This document shows, one piece after another, positions 45,652 through 54,170 of a stretch of 64,000 bases of DNA. Both the position numbers and the translations under genes were made by a program. The number at the start of each line of letters is the position of its first letter. Within the stretch, counting starts at the first letter, position 1. The notes under the pieces were generated by a model. It made no database searches, was not told the DNA's origin, and worked only from the letters and a program-made list of their open reading frames with translations. The stretch covers positions 1 through 64,000 of the forward strand of contig JAPLFD010000007.1 of assembly GCA_026390835.1 (NCBI GenBank), read 5' to 3'. This DNA is from Sphingobacteriales bacterium. Lineage in GTDB: Bacteria > Bacteroidota > Bacteroidia > Sphingobacteriales > Sphingobacteriaceae.

Positions 45652-46568
45652 TTTTTTATTGTCGTTTAAATCGTTTAAAAAAGGTCCAAATTACTTCACA
45701 AGCATTCATATCTTGACTTGTCTTTCCAATAATGGCTTCATTCAAATATTGATAACCTTGTGGCCAAGTATGTCCACCATTTAAAATTACATAACTTACT
45801 ACTTCACTTCCGTTTGTAGAATTTGAATATACTCTTTGTTTTATTGTTGTGCCATCGTTTGCAATGTCTGGCAAGTCAGTTATTGTTGGTGTAGTATTAC
45901 AACCATTAATGGTTATCCATTTGTCAATTGCTTGAAAATGCGATATCGCAGTTCCTTTGCAATTCGGTGCAATGGTAGTTGCTTCAATTGATGCAGCATC
46001 CACTGCAATAGCTGCAATACGATTACTTAATTCACAACCCAAACGAGAAGACATGAATCCGCCATTAGATATTCCTGTAGCATAAATTTTAGTGCCGTCT
46101 ACCGAATAATTGTTAATCATATAATCACACATTTGATTGAAAAAACTAACATCATTAATTCCTAATTGATTTGGGGTTGTTGGTCGTCCATCATTCCAAT
46201 TATTTTGTATCCCTGCAGGATAAACCAAAACCACTTTGTCTCTATCAGCAATAGTTTTGAAATTAGCAATGTTTATCATTCCCTCGGGCGTTCCACTTCC
46301 ACCATGAATGGCAAATATCAAAGGCATTTTACCTGCATTATTGTAACCTGTTGGAAGATACACTATAAAACTTCTTGCATTACCGTCAACAGTTAGGTTT
46401 ACTGTTTTTTGCTCACTTGGTTTGTCAGCAATCGTTGTTGAATTGTCACCTTTGTTACACGAAATAAGTGTAATCAGAATTGTTATAAGTAAAATTACTT
46501 GTCTCATTTTTATTTTAATTTATCTCGTTTAGACGTTTTACGTGTCGTTTGGTTTAATTGCCACTAAC
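45534..46568 (-). mobile_element. Integron-type gene cassette carrying an esterase gene
   Basis: On the minus strand the cassette would start at TTAGTGGCAATTAA (46568 downward), contain one gene reading towards the attC-like site, and end at ...GAAAACG (45534), cut at G^TT on both sides. Joining these ends in a circle makes GTTAGTGGCAATTAA, the inverse of TTAACTGCCACTAAC next to the gene stop (14 of 15 bases), restoring a full attC-like palindrome. Length of 1035 bases, gene orientation and the stop only four bases from the site match integron cassettes. No integrase gene is in the window. Confidence 0.6.
45656..46507 (-). CDS. Lipoprotein esterase of the PHB depolymerase / feruloyl esterase type
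   Basis: The 283-residue protein has a lipoprotein signal (ILITLISC, Cys17). The esterase core includes PLIFAIHGGSGTPEGM, VLVYPAGIQNNWNDGR, VSFFNQMCDYMINNYSVD and the nucleophile elbow ATGISNGGFMSSRLGCE. The catalytic His is expected in ILNGGHTWPQG. This is the LpqC/poly(3-hydroxybutyrate) depolymerase-like family, whose members cleave polyesters or feruloylated sugars. The substrate is unknown. Codon use is more A/T-rich than in the flanking helicase gene, in keeping with the cassette interpretation. Confidence 0.88.
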   Translation of the reverse strand: MRQVILLITILITLISCNKGDNSTTIADKPSEQKTVNLTVDGNARSFIVYLPTGYNNAGKMPLIFAIHGGSGTPEGMINIANFKTIADRDKVVLVYPAGIQNNWNDGRPTTPNQLGINDVSFFNQMCDYMINNYSVDGTKIYATGISNGGFMSSRLGCELSNRIAAIAVDAASIEATTIAPNCKGTAISHFQAIDKWITINGCNTTPTITDLPDIANDGTTIKQRVYSNSTNGSEVVSYVILNGGHTWPQGYQYLNEAIIGKTSQDMNACEVIWTFFKRFKRQ

Positions 46569-46569
46569 T
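46555..46569. repeat. Right boundary repeat of the cassette
   Basis: TTAATTGCCACTAAC is an inverted copy (14 of 15) of GTTAGTGGCAGTTAA at 45637-45651. Confidence 0.65.
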
Positions 46570-46685
46570 AGTCTATAACCTCAACAAAAACCCATGGAGT
46601 ATACAATTCAAATATAGCCGTATTACCTCAACACGTCAATCACCAAACAAAAACGTTGTAGACTCAAACTGTCAAAACAATACGC

Positions 46686-46937
46686 CGCATACGCTCAATA
46701 ACATGGTGCATACATACTTAAGCACGCCGCATACGCACTTCACCACGGCGCAGCAGCTCACCTCCACGGCGCAGCCGCACCTTACCATGGCGCAGTCGCA
46801 CTTTACCATGGCGCAGTCGCAATCTACCACGGCGCAGCCGCACTTTACCACGCCGCAGTCGCACTTTACCACGGCGCAGTCGCACCTTACCATGGCGCAG
46901 CCGCACCTCACCACGGCGCAGTCGTGCCATACCCTAG
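46686..46937. repeat. 21-bp minisatellite, about 12 copies
   Basis: Twelve back-to-back 21-base units start at 46686, for example CGCAGTCGCACTTTACCATGG; the central ones are nearly identical and the outer ones decayed. As 21 is a multiple of three, several frames stay open on both strands. None has a credible start, signal peptide or composition, so I treat the array as non-coding. It is much richer in GC than the flanks. It lies between the cassette and a dispersed repeat; nothing else was seen in the 46570-47085 gap. Confidence 0.9.
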
Positions 46938-46939
46938 AT

Positions 46940-47040
46940 CCTTCGACAAGCTCAGGATGACAACAAGAAAAGGAAATAGCTAGGGCCCGGCAGAACGGCG
47001 GGCCAGCGTAAAGGCCTGTGGGCAGAAGCATCGTTCTGCC
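46940..47040 (-). repeat. Composite dispersed repeat, copy A
   Basis: On the minus strand a 56-base structured core (GCAGAACGATGCTTCTGC to GTTCTGCCGGGCC) is followed after about 20 bases by the REP-like TGTCATCCTGAGCTTGTCGAAGG. The core matches copy B at 61861-61916 at 54 of 56 bases, in the opposite chromosomal orientation. Confidence 0.85.
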
Positions 47041-47085
47041 TTGAGTTTCAAAAACGGTAAATTTTAGAAAACTTACCCGTTCGAA

Positions 47086-47928
47086 CTATTTTTTTTGTGC
47101 TTCAGCAATCAACTGCTGGTTCAACACTACGTAATCCTGATTTTTCTCTGCTTCGGCTAAGTCAGTGGAACGCTTTGCAGATTCTATGGCTTCAGCTTTC
47201 AAACCCATTTTCAGTTGTATTTTAGCCTTCAAATGTTCCATCCAATAGGCTTTCGGGTTAGCAGAGGTAGCTTCCTGAATCCATCCATAGGCCTTATTGA
47301 GGTCTTTGTTCGTATCAAAATAATAGTTGGCCGCTTGATAAAAAGGTTTAGAGGCACCTTGCATGGCTGCATCAATACCCGCCATTATTTTAGCATCCAC
47401 ATCGGTGGTAATTTTAACCGGCACCAACGTTTTGTCCCAAATTAACTGCATTTCGCAGCTGTTGGCCATCACCTTTTCAAAGCCAATGCTAAAACTCTCT
47501 ACAGGCGTATTCAAGGCTACAGGTTTTACCTGTACTCTCAATAAATCATCAGACTCTTGGTAGCCCATGGCTCCCCAAAGTTTGGTATTTTTGCTTATAA
47601 TGATCGTCCACAAATCTTTACCAGGAATGCTGTACAAGGCATATTCTCCCGCAGGAACCAATTTACCTTCCAACATCACATCATCACCAAAAGTAAGCTT
47701 GCTGGGAGCGTTGGCACCTGTGCGCCATACCTGTCCGAAGGGAGTTTGGGTTCCGAATATTTTGCGGCCTTTCACATTTGGCCTAGAGTAGGTAAGCTTA
47801 ATGCTGCTCAATCCAAAATCTTGTTGAACAGATTGCGTAGTACTAGCTGCTGGTAAGCGAAGTGCTTGTGCATTCGCTATGCCGGCCATGCTGATGAGGC
47901 CGATAAATAAGATGATGATTTTTTTCAT
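47086..47928 (-). CDS. DUF2911 domain-containing secreted protein
   Basis: The 280-residue protein has a signal peptide (to IANAQA). DUF2911 follows (about residues 22-175), recognised by ASTTQSVQQDFGLSSIKLTYSRPNVKGRKIFG, FGQVWRTGANAPSKLTFGDDV and GEYALYSIPG. The C-terminal 100 residues are a helical TPR-like region (KAYGWIQEATSANPKAYWMEHLKAKIQLK). DUF2911 is frequent in Bacteroidota and uncharacterised. It has its own -7 box (TATATTTG) 14 bases upstream of the ATG. Confidence 0.9.
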   Translation of the reverse strand: MKKIIILFIGLISMAGIANAQALRLPAASTTQSVQQDFGLSSIKLTYSRPNVKGRKIFGTQTPFGQVWRTGANAPSKLTFGDDVMLEGKLVPAGEYALYSIPGKDLWTIIISKNTKLWGAMGYQESDDLLRVQVKPVALNTPVESFSIGFEKVMANSCEMQLIWDKTLVPVKITTDVDAKIMAGIDAAMQGASKPFYQAANYYFDTNKDLNKAYGWIQEATSANPKAYWMEHLKAKIQLKMGLKAEAIESAKRSTDLAEAEKNQDYVVLNQQLIAEAQKK

Positions 47929-47942
47929 GGGGATGTTTTTTA

Positions 47943-47950
47943 CAAATATA
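47943..47950 (-). promoter_or_regulatory. Predicted -7 box of the DUF2911 gene
   Basis: TATATTTG on the minus strand fits TAnnTTTG and lies 14 bases before the ATG at 47928. Confidence 0.5.
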
Positions 47951-47954
47951 GGGG

Positions 47955-48494
47955 CTAATTCTTTTGTTCTCGATTATTTTTTTGAGTATTCACCACCTGT
48001 TCGTGATGGTGTTTAACGTGATAGACGGTAAAGTAGAGCATTTCACGAATGCTTGTTTTGCCAATAAGTGGGTGCGGTAGAATATGATTGTCTAAATCGT
48101 CTTCGCTTAGTTTTGCAACCTTTTCAGTTAAGGAGGCTATTAGTTTCGCCAAATCCTTACTCAGTTTTTGTTTTTGATTTACGGTAACGCTTTTTGGAAT
48201 GTACGGGCTACCTGCTTTTCCTCCCTTTTGCAGTACGTTTTGATAAGCCTTAACCAACTCTTCATAAGTTCTTTTTTCCCTGGGTTTCCCGAACAATAAC
48301 CTCAAGATAAATGTAGGCAACAGCAAGGCCAAATTTACGGGCCGCACCGATAAACAAATGTGTTGCAGTTGCTGCCCAGCCGTCCATTTGGCATGATGGC
48401 TGACCAAAAACTCTTCATCAGTTAGGCTATTTATGTATTCAATAAATGCTTGATGATGGTTCTGTAGTTGTTCTATTAATTCTTGGCGTTTCAT
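47955..48494 (-). CDS. DinB-like domain protein
   Basis: The ATG at 48494 (MKRQELIEQLQNHHQAF) is preferred: the track start at 48566 would overlap the upstream gene by 59 bases and adds odd residues. The 179-residue protein looks like a DinB/YfiT four-helix bundle, with a first His in the opening helix, HAKWTAGQQLQHICLSV and the closing FTVYHVKHHHEQV, which supplies metal-binding His residues. The family includes metal-dependent thiol transferases and DNA-damage-induced proteins. The upstream DUF6624-like gene is 13 bases away. Confidence 0.8.
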   Translation of the reverse strand: MKRQELIEQLQNHHQAFIEYINSLTDEEFLVSHHAKWTAGQQLQHICLSVRPVNLALLLPTFILRLLFGKPREKRTYEELVKAYQNVLQKGGKAGSPYIPKSVTVNQKQKLSKDLAKLIASLTEKVAKLSEDDLDNHILPHPLIGKTSIREMLYFTVYHVKHHHEQVVNTQKNNREQKN

Positions 48495-48507
48495 TTCTTG
48501 GTATCTT

Positions 48508-49107
48508 TTATTTACTCCACCCCACATTTTTTTTCCAGTGCTCAATTTCCTGCCTTCTCTTTTCAAAGTCTTTCGGTGGAGTTTGATTTTCTTCTTTTGC
48601 TTGGTTTCTCAGTACTTCTGTTTGTTCTTCAAGTGTGTTAAGTCCAATAGATTTTCTTCTTTCATTTACTTTGCTTAAGTCGTCGAATAAATTAGGGCTT
48701 AATTCTCCGTTTTCGTCCCAATCAAATTGTGTTCCGTACAATTGTGGTTTCTCCTCAAATGCGGCTATTCGGTCGTTCAAATATGCTAAATTTTTCGGGT
48801 CTGCTTCATTTTCACTAACGGCTATTTCCAATAGCTCTACACACTTCTTCATAAATGTAGGTTGTCCGATAGCATGTTGTATGACCAACCATGCCGCTTC
48901 GTTGGCTTCTATACCAACCTTATCTATTGTCGGGTAACCAATGGTGTCTACTATGCCGTTTAGAATTTCAGCATTTTTAGTATGCAACTCCATCATTTCT
49001 TCGTTATACCCTTCGCCTAGTAGTCCACTCTGCACAAGTTTGTCTCTCAAAGTCAAATCCGCATTTTTCAATTCAATAATTCGTTCAGCAATGCTTTTAT
49101 GCTTCAT
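48508..49107 (-). CDS. DUF6624-like cytoplasmic protein
   Basis: The 199-residue protein has no signal peptide. It reads LTLRDKLVQSGLLGEGYNEEM, then IGYPTIDKVGIEANEAAWLVIQHAIGQPTFMKKCVELLE, a DRIAAFEEKPQLYGTQFD turn and a Glu-rich C-terminus. The W-L-x-x-Q-H-A block and LYGTQ motif resemble DUF6624, a family often found in Bacteroidota and myxobacteria among accessory genes. The assignment rests on memory of the motif and should be taken as tentative. Function unknown. Confidence 0.65.
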   Translation of the reverse strand: MKHKSIAERIIELKNADLTLRDKLVQSGLLGEGYNEEMMELHTKNAEILNGIVDTIGYPTIDKVGIEANEAAWLVIQHAIGQPTFMKKCVELLEIAVSENEADPKNLAYLNDRIAAFEEKPQLYGTQFDWDENGELSPNLFDDLSKVNERRKSIGLNTLEEQTEVLRNQAKEENQTPPKDFEKRRQEIEHWKKNVGWSK

Positions 49108-49304
49108 TTTTTGGTCTTATTTTATTCCGATGATTAACCTACTAAAATAGTCACACCCATATATCCTCAAAAACAGAATGTATGATGGACTATCTAAAGC
49201 CAATATAGCAGTATACACACCCTTTATCAACCTAAACTAATAAATTCACAGAGCCTTTCCAAAATCACATTTTAAACTTAAATTAGAGGCTCAATTATAC
49301 ACAC

Positions 49305-51161
49305 ATGAAAATTACAAAAACCAACCTAATTTGCCTGTTACTGCTACTAACAAGTTCGGCTGTAGCTCAAATGTCTGCTTTAGAGCGTATAGAACCTGCC
49401 AATTGGTGGGTAGGTATGAAAAACACCAAACTCCAGCTCATTGTACACGGCAACCAAATAGCAAGCCGAAACGTTCGCATCACCTATCCTGGAGTAACAC
49501 TTTTAAAAACAAATAAAGTAGAAAACCCCAATTACCTCTTTCTTGATGTAGAAATTTCGCCAGCCACCCAGCCAGGAATATTTCCTATCCGTTTTGAGAA
49601 AAAAGGAGACAAAGCTATTGTTTCCAATTACGAGCTAAAGGCCCGCAATGTAAAGCAGGTAAAAGCCCAAGGCGTAACTACCAAAGATTTGATGTACCTC
49701 ATTATGCCCGATCGTTTTGCCAACGGCGATAAAACAAACGATATCGTAAAAGGCATGACCGAAACGACACTAAATAGAGATTCTATGTACCACCGTCATG
49801 GCGGCGATATTCAGGGTATCATCAACAACCTGGACTATTTACGAGATCTAGGCGTAACCGCCCTATGGATAAACCCATTGCTAACCAACGATCAGCCTAA
49901 AACTTCGTATCACGGTTATGCCAATACCGAGAACTACCGCATTGACCCCCGTTACGGCACCAACGAACTCTATAAAAAACTCATCGACGAAATGCACAAA
50001 CGAGGCATGAAAATGGTGAAAGATTTGGTGCACAACCACTTAGGTAGCAGACATTGGACGGTGTTGGATTTACCTTCGAAAGATTGGTTAAACCAATGGC
50101 CAACCTTCACCCGCACCACCTACCGCGAACAAACCCACTTCGATCCCTATGCTTCGGCAGCAGATAAAAAACAAATGGTAAAAGGCTGGTTCGATTTCCA
50201 CATGCCCGATCCCAATCAGCAAAACCCATACGTGCGCAATTACATTACACAAAGTCACATTTGGTGGGTAGAATATGCCGGGGTGGATGCTTTCCGTCTA
50301 GATACCTATGCCTACAACGATTTAGATTATATGGCCGAGTGGGCCAAAGCCATTAAAGCAGAATATCCAAATCTAAACTCCTTTGGCGAAACTTGGGTAC
50401 AAGGAGTACCAAGCCAAACCTATTTTACCGAAGGCAATGTAGTTAACCAAGGATTTGATAGCGGCCTCGATGGCGTAACTGATTTTCAAGCCTTATGGGG
50501 CATAAATGAAGCCCTTAATGGAAAATTCGGTTGGACCGATGGCGTTGTGCGTTTGTACAATACCCTTGCTTACGATTACCAATATAAAGACGCCACCAAA
50601 AATGTAGTCTTTTTAGATAACCATGATCTAAATCGCTTCTACTCAGTAGTAAACGAAGATTTTTCGAAATACAAATCTGGCATCGCTTGGGTGCTAACCA
50701 CCCGAGGCATTCCGCAGTTTTATTACGGAAACGAAATTTTAATGACCGGCACCACCACACCTGATGGCAAAGTGCGCCTAGATTTTAAAGGTGGCTGGCC
50801 AGAAGACAAGGTGAATAAATTTACTGCCGCCGGTCGTACCGAAAAAGAAAACGAAGCTTTTAATTATGTACGCAAATTGGCCAACTACCGCAAAAACAAC
50901 GAGGTGTTGCAAACCGGTAAAATGATGCAATTTGTGCCTCAAGATGGTGTATACGTATACTTCCGCTACAATGCCGATAACACCGTGATGATGCTGATGA
51001 ACGGCGAAGAAAAAGAAGTAACCGTATCTACGGCTCGTTTTGCAGAACGCACCAGCGGTTTTACACAAGCGGTGAATGTAGCTACCGATGAGGTACTAGC
51101 GGATCTGAGCCAAATCAAAATACCGGCAAAAACAACTTTAGTATTGGAGCTTAAAAAATAA
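49305..51161 (+). CDS. Periplasmic GH13 alpha-glucanase, SusA/neopullulanase-like
   Basis: The 618-residue protein has a signal peptide (to AVAQ) and an N-terminal immunoglobulin-like domain typical of cyclomaltodextrinases/neopullulanases (about residues 25-130). A GH13 barrel follows. The four conserved regions are DLVHNH (region I), FRLDTYAYND with the Asp nucleophile (II), FGETWVQG with the acid/base Glu (III) and FLDNHD (IV). A C-terminal beta domain closes the protein. It opens the plus-strand maltodextrin cluster, two bases ahead of pgmB, and should cut linear or cyclic maltodextrins in the periplasm. Confidence 0.93.
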   Translation: MKITKTNLICLLLLLTSSAVAQMSALERIEPANWWVGMKNTKLQLIVHGNQIASRNVRITYPGVTLLKTNKVENPNYLFLDVEISPATQPGIFPIRFEKKGDKAIVSNYELKARNVKQVKAQGVTTKDLMYLIMPDRFANGDKTNDIVKGMTETTLNRDSMYHRHGGDIQGIINNLDYLRDLGVTALWINPLLTNDQPKTSYHGYANTENYRIDPRYGTNELYKKLIDEMHKRGMKMVKDLVHNHLGSRHWTVLDLPSKDWLNQWPTFTRTTYREQTHFDPYASAADKKQMVKGWFDFHMPDPNQQNPYVRNYITQSHIWWVEYAGVDAFRLDTYAYNDLDYMAEWAKAIKAEYPNLNSFGETWVQGVPSQTYFTEGNVVNQGFDSGLDGVTDFQALWGINEALNGKFGWTDGVVRLYNTLAYDYQYKDATKNVVFLDNHDLNRFYSVVNEDFSKYKSGIAWVLTTRGIPQFYYGNEILMTGTTTPDGKVRLDFKGGWPEDKVNKFTAAGRTEKENEAFNYVRKLANYRKNNEVLQTGKMMQFVPQDGVYVYFRYNADNTVMMLMNGEEKEVTVSTARFAERTSGFTQAVNVATDEVLADLSQIKIPAKTTLVLELKK

Positions 51162-51162
51162 T

Positions 51163-51813
51163 ATGGCCAATATAAAAGCCCTTATTTTCGATTTAGACGG
51201 CGTAATCGTAGATACCGCCATTTACCATTACAAAGCTTGGAAACGCCTGGCCAATCACCTTGGCTTCGATTTTACCGAAGAAGAGAATGAAAAGCTGAAA
51301 GGCGTCAGCCGAGTGCGTTCCTTAGAATTAATTTTAGAATGGGGAGGAGTTACTAAATCGGCAGAAGAGCAAAAACACTTAGCCGATTTAAAAAACTCGT
51401 GGTATGTAGACATGATTCAAGAAATGCAGCCCGACGAAATTTTGCCCGGCGCCAAAGAATTTTTGGAAGCAGCCCGAGCAGCCGGCTTAAAAACCGCACT
51501 AGGCTCTGCCAGTAAAAATTCTGAAACCATTTTGCAAAAAGTAGGGCTTACCCACTTATTCGATGTGATAATTGATGGTAATAAAGTGAGCGCCTCTAAA
51601 CCAGATCCGGAAGTATTTTTAAAAGGAGCCGAAGCCCTAGGCATAGCCCCAAAAAATTGCTTGGTATTTGAAGATGCCTTGGCTGGCGTGCAAGCAGCCC
51701 TAGCCGGCGGAATGAAAGTAATAGGCATTGGTACCGCCCAAAATTTGCCCGGAGCAAACGTGGTGGTAGCCGGCTTACACGAAGTAAGTATTGAATTAGT
51801 ACAAACAGTATAA
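51163..51813 (+). CDS. pgmB: Beta-phosphoglucomutase
   Basis: The 216-residue HAD-family enzyme has the nucleophile motif IFDLDGVIVDTAIYHYKAWKRLA (Asp8 and Asp10), the cap-domain GVSRVRSLELIL, the Ser in LGSASKNSETIL and the late metal site VFEDALAGVQAA. It converts beta-glucose-1-phosphate to glucose-6-phosphate. Its place beside a GH65 phosphorylase, which makes exactly that sugar phosphate by inverting phosphorolysis, supports the assignment. Confidence 0.95.
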   Translation: MANIKALIFDLDGVIVDTAIYHYKAWKRLANHLGFDFTEEENEKLKGVSRVRSLELILEWGGVTKSAEEQKHLADLKNSWYVDMIQEMQPDEILPGAKEFLEAARAAGLKTALGSASKNSETILQKVGLTHLFDVIIDGNKVSASKPDPEVFLKGAEALGIAPKNCLVFEDALAGVQAALAGGMKVIGIGTAQNLPGANVVVAGLHEVSIELVQTV

Positions 51814-51820
51814 CAAAGAA

Positions 51821-51837
51821 CAAGCCCTTGAGGCTTG
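51821..51837 (+). other. Small intercistronic hairpin between pgmB and the GH65 gene
   Basis: CAAGCC-CTTGA-GGCTTG is a 6-bp perfect stem without a T tract; possible mRNA stability or processing element. Confidence 0.3.
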
Positions 51838-51848
51838 GTGAATAAAGC

Positions 51849-54170
51849 ATGAAGAAGTATATCAAAATAGACGAGTGGAATATTATTGAAGAAGGATTCG
51901 ATCCGCACTTAAACAAAATTTCGGAAAGTATTTTCAGTTTGGGCAATGGCCGTATGGGTCAACGTGCCAATTTCGAAGAAACCTATTCGGGCGAAACCTT
52001 GCCCGGAAATTATGTGGCCGGAGTATATTATCCCGATAAAACTCGTGTGGGTTGGTGGAAAAATGGCTATCCAGAATCATTCGCTAAAGTGCTTAATGCT
52101 GCCAATTGGATTGGTATAGAAATTAAAATTGATTACGAAACCCTCGATTTAGACAACTGCAAAGTCACCGATTTTAAACGAGTGCTGAACATGAAAGAAG
52201 GCTACCTAGAACGTAGCTTCACTGCAGAATTAAAAAGCGGTAAAAAACTAAAAGTTAAGGCTACCCGTTTTTGCAGCATTGTAGACGACGAAGCTGGAGC
52301 CATTCGCTACAGCCTTACTCCGTTAAATTTCGATTCGGCGGTAACCATTACTCCATTTATAGATGGTGATGTGAAAAACCAAGACGCCAACTACGACGAG
52401 AAATTTTGGGATGAAGTACACAAGGAAACCCATCACGGCAGTGCTTACTTAAATCTAAGAACCAAAAAAACGGGTTTTCACGTGTGTACCGGAATGAAAT
52501 TTGCTATTGAACAAAACGGCAAAATTGTAGAATTCTCATCGGTACCTGTAGAACGAGAAAAATACGTGGCCAACAAAGTAACCTTATCGGTAAAAGAGAA
52601 ACAAGAAACCGTTATTTACAAGTATGCCGTAAACTTATCGTCAGAAAACCACGATAAAGAACTTTTGGTACACGAAACCAAAAAAGTAATTGAGCACATT
52701 AGCCAAAAAGGCTTTGCCCTCATGCTCAAAGAACAAGCGCAAGCCTGGGCTGCCAAATGGGTAGAGAGTGATATTGTGATTGAAGGCGATGCCTCGGCAC
52801 AACAAGGCATTCGTTTCAATATTTTCCAATTAAATCAAACCTATACCGGCGAAGATGCCCGCTTAAACATTGGTCCGAAAGGCTTTACCGGCGAAAAATA
52901 TGGCGGTTCTACCTATTGGGATACCGAGGCTTATTGTGTGCCTTTCTATCTAGCTACTGCCGATGAACAAGTGACTAAAAACCTCTTAATTTATCGCTAC
53001 AAACAATTAGATAAAGCCATTGAGAACGCAAAAAAACTAGGATTTAAAAACGGTGCCGCCCTATACCCCATGGTAACCATGAACGGCGAAGAATGCCATA
53101 ACGAATGGGAAATTACCTTCGAAGAAATTCACCGTAACGGCGCCATTGCTTTTGCTATTTACAATTACATCCGTTATACCGGCGATGCCCAGTATCTGAA
53201 TGACTATGGTTTGGAGGTTTTGGTAGCCATTGCCCGTTTCTGGTCACAACGTGTAAATTGGAGTGCCGATAAATCGCAGTACGTAATGCTTGGCGTAACC
53301 GGCCCCAACGAATACGAAAATAACGTAAACAACAACTGGTATACCAGCACCATAGCCACCTGGTGTATGGAATATGCTTTAGAAGCCTTAGCCACTGTAA
53401 AAGCCAGCGACGCTGCGAAATATGCTGCTATTGTGAAGAAAATTCGTTTTAAAGAAGCCGAAGAATCGGAGCAATGGCAACACATTATTGATAACATGTA
53501 CTACCCGGTTGATGAAAGATTGGGTGTGTTTTTACAGCAAGATGGATACTTAGACAAAGAACTTATTTTGGTAAAAGATTTGCCGGCAGAAGATCGTCCG
53601 TTAAACCAAAAATGGAGCTGGGACCGCATTTTGCGTTCGTGCTACATTAAACAAGCCGATGTATTGCAAGGCTTATATTTCCTAGAAGATCGTTACGATT
53701 TAGAAACAATCCGTCGCAATTTCGATTTTTACGAACCACTTACCGTACACGAAAGCTCTTTATCGCCTTGTGTGCACGCTATTTTGGCTGCTAAATTGGG
53801 CGATGAAACTCGTGCCTACGAATTTTACTTGCGTACCGCCCGTTTAGATTTAGACGATTACAACAACGATACCGAAGACGGTTGCCATACCACCTCCATG
53901 GCAGGTACCTGGATGAGTGTGGTTGAAGGTTTTGGCGGTATGCGTGTGCGTGATAATCAATTGCAATTCCACCCATTCTTGCCTGGTAAATGGGCATCTT
54001 TCTCCTTTAAAGTAGGATTTAGAGGCTCTTTACTCAATGTAAAAGTGAGCAAAGAAGGCGTACAAATTATCAATCAGTCTGATAAAGCGCTTTCGGTAAA
54101 CGTATTTGATAAACACTACGACTTAGCGGGTAATGCCCAATTGATAGTAGAACATGCCCTTGCAAACTAA
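51849..54170 (+). CDS. GH65 maltose phosphorylase
   Basis: The 773-residue protein has the GH65 layout: an N-terminal beta-sandwich, a linker, the (alpha/alpha)6 barrel and a C-terminal beta domain. The general acid Glu is in GVTGPNEYENNVNNNWYT (about residue 488), and the phosphate site is VHESSLSPCVHAILAA. Tryptophans in the SLGNGRMGQRANFEE start and the GGSTYWDTEAYCVPFY block are as in maltose phosphorylase. With pgmB beside it, the expected reaction is maltose plus phosphate to glucose and beta-glucose-1-phosphate in the cytoplasm. Trehalose or kojibiose specificity cannot be excluded. Its end overlaps the SDR gene by 17 bases. Confidence 0.93.
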   Translation: MKKYIKIDEWNIIEEGFDPHLNKISESIFSLGNGRMGQRANFEETYSGETLPGNYVAGVYYPDKTRVGWWKNGYPESFAKVLNAANWIGIEIKIDYETLDLDNCKVTDFKRVLNMKEGYLERSFTAELKSGKKLKVKATRFCSIVDDEAGAIRYSLTPLNFDSAVTITPFIDGDVKNQDANYDEKFWDEVHKETHHGSAYLNLRTKKTGFHVCTGMKFAIEQNGKIVEFSSVPVEREKYVANKVTLSVKEKQETVIYKYAVNLSSENHDKELLVHETKKVIEHISQKGFALMLKEQAQAWAAKWVESDIVIEGDASAQQGIRFNIFQLNQTYTGEDARLNIGPKGFTGEKYGGSTYWDTEAYCVPFYLATADEQVTKNLLIYRYKQLDKAIENAKKLGFKNGAALYPMVTMNGEECHNEWEITFEEIHRNGAIAFAIYNYIRYTGDAQYLNDYGLEVLVAIARFWSQRVNWSADKSQYVMLGVTGPNEYENNVNNNWYTSTIATWCMEYALEALATVKASDAAKYAAIVKKIRFKEAEESEQWQHIIDNMYYPVDERLGVFLQQDGYLDKELILVKDLPAEDRPLNQKWSWDRILRSCYIKQADVLQGLYFLEDRYDLETIRRNFDFYEPLTVHESSLSPCVHAILAAKLGDETRAYEFYLRTARLDLDDYNNDTEDGCHTTSMAGTWMSVVEGFGGMRVRDNQLQFHPFLPGKWASFSFKVGFRGSLLNVKVSKEGVQIINQSDKALSVNVFDKHYDLAGNAQLIVEHALAN

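Noticed and set aside
46686-46937. CRISPR array
   Set aside because: The repeats are directly adjacent with no spacers between them and no cas genes are in the window.
46672-47031. Cys-rich heptapeptide ORF (minus), and a Thr/Gln/His-rich ORF (46703-46960, plus)
   Set aside because: Both are generated by the 21-bp tandem repeat, whose period is a multiple of three; neither has a signal peptide, promoter or natural composition.
47955-49107. Anti-phage defence or toxin-antitoxin pair made of the DinB-like and DUF6624-like genes
   Set aside because: Neither protein has a nuclease, NTPase or toxin signature, and nothing else at the locus supports defence.
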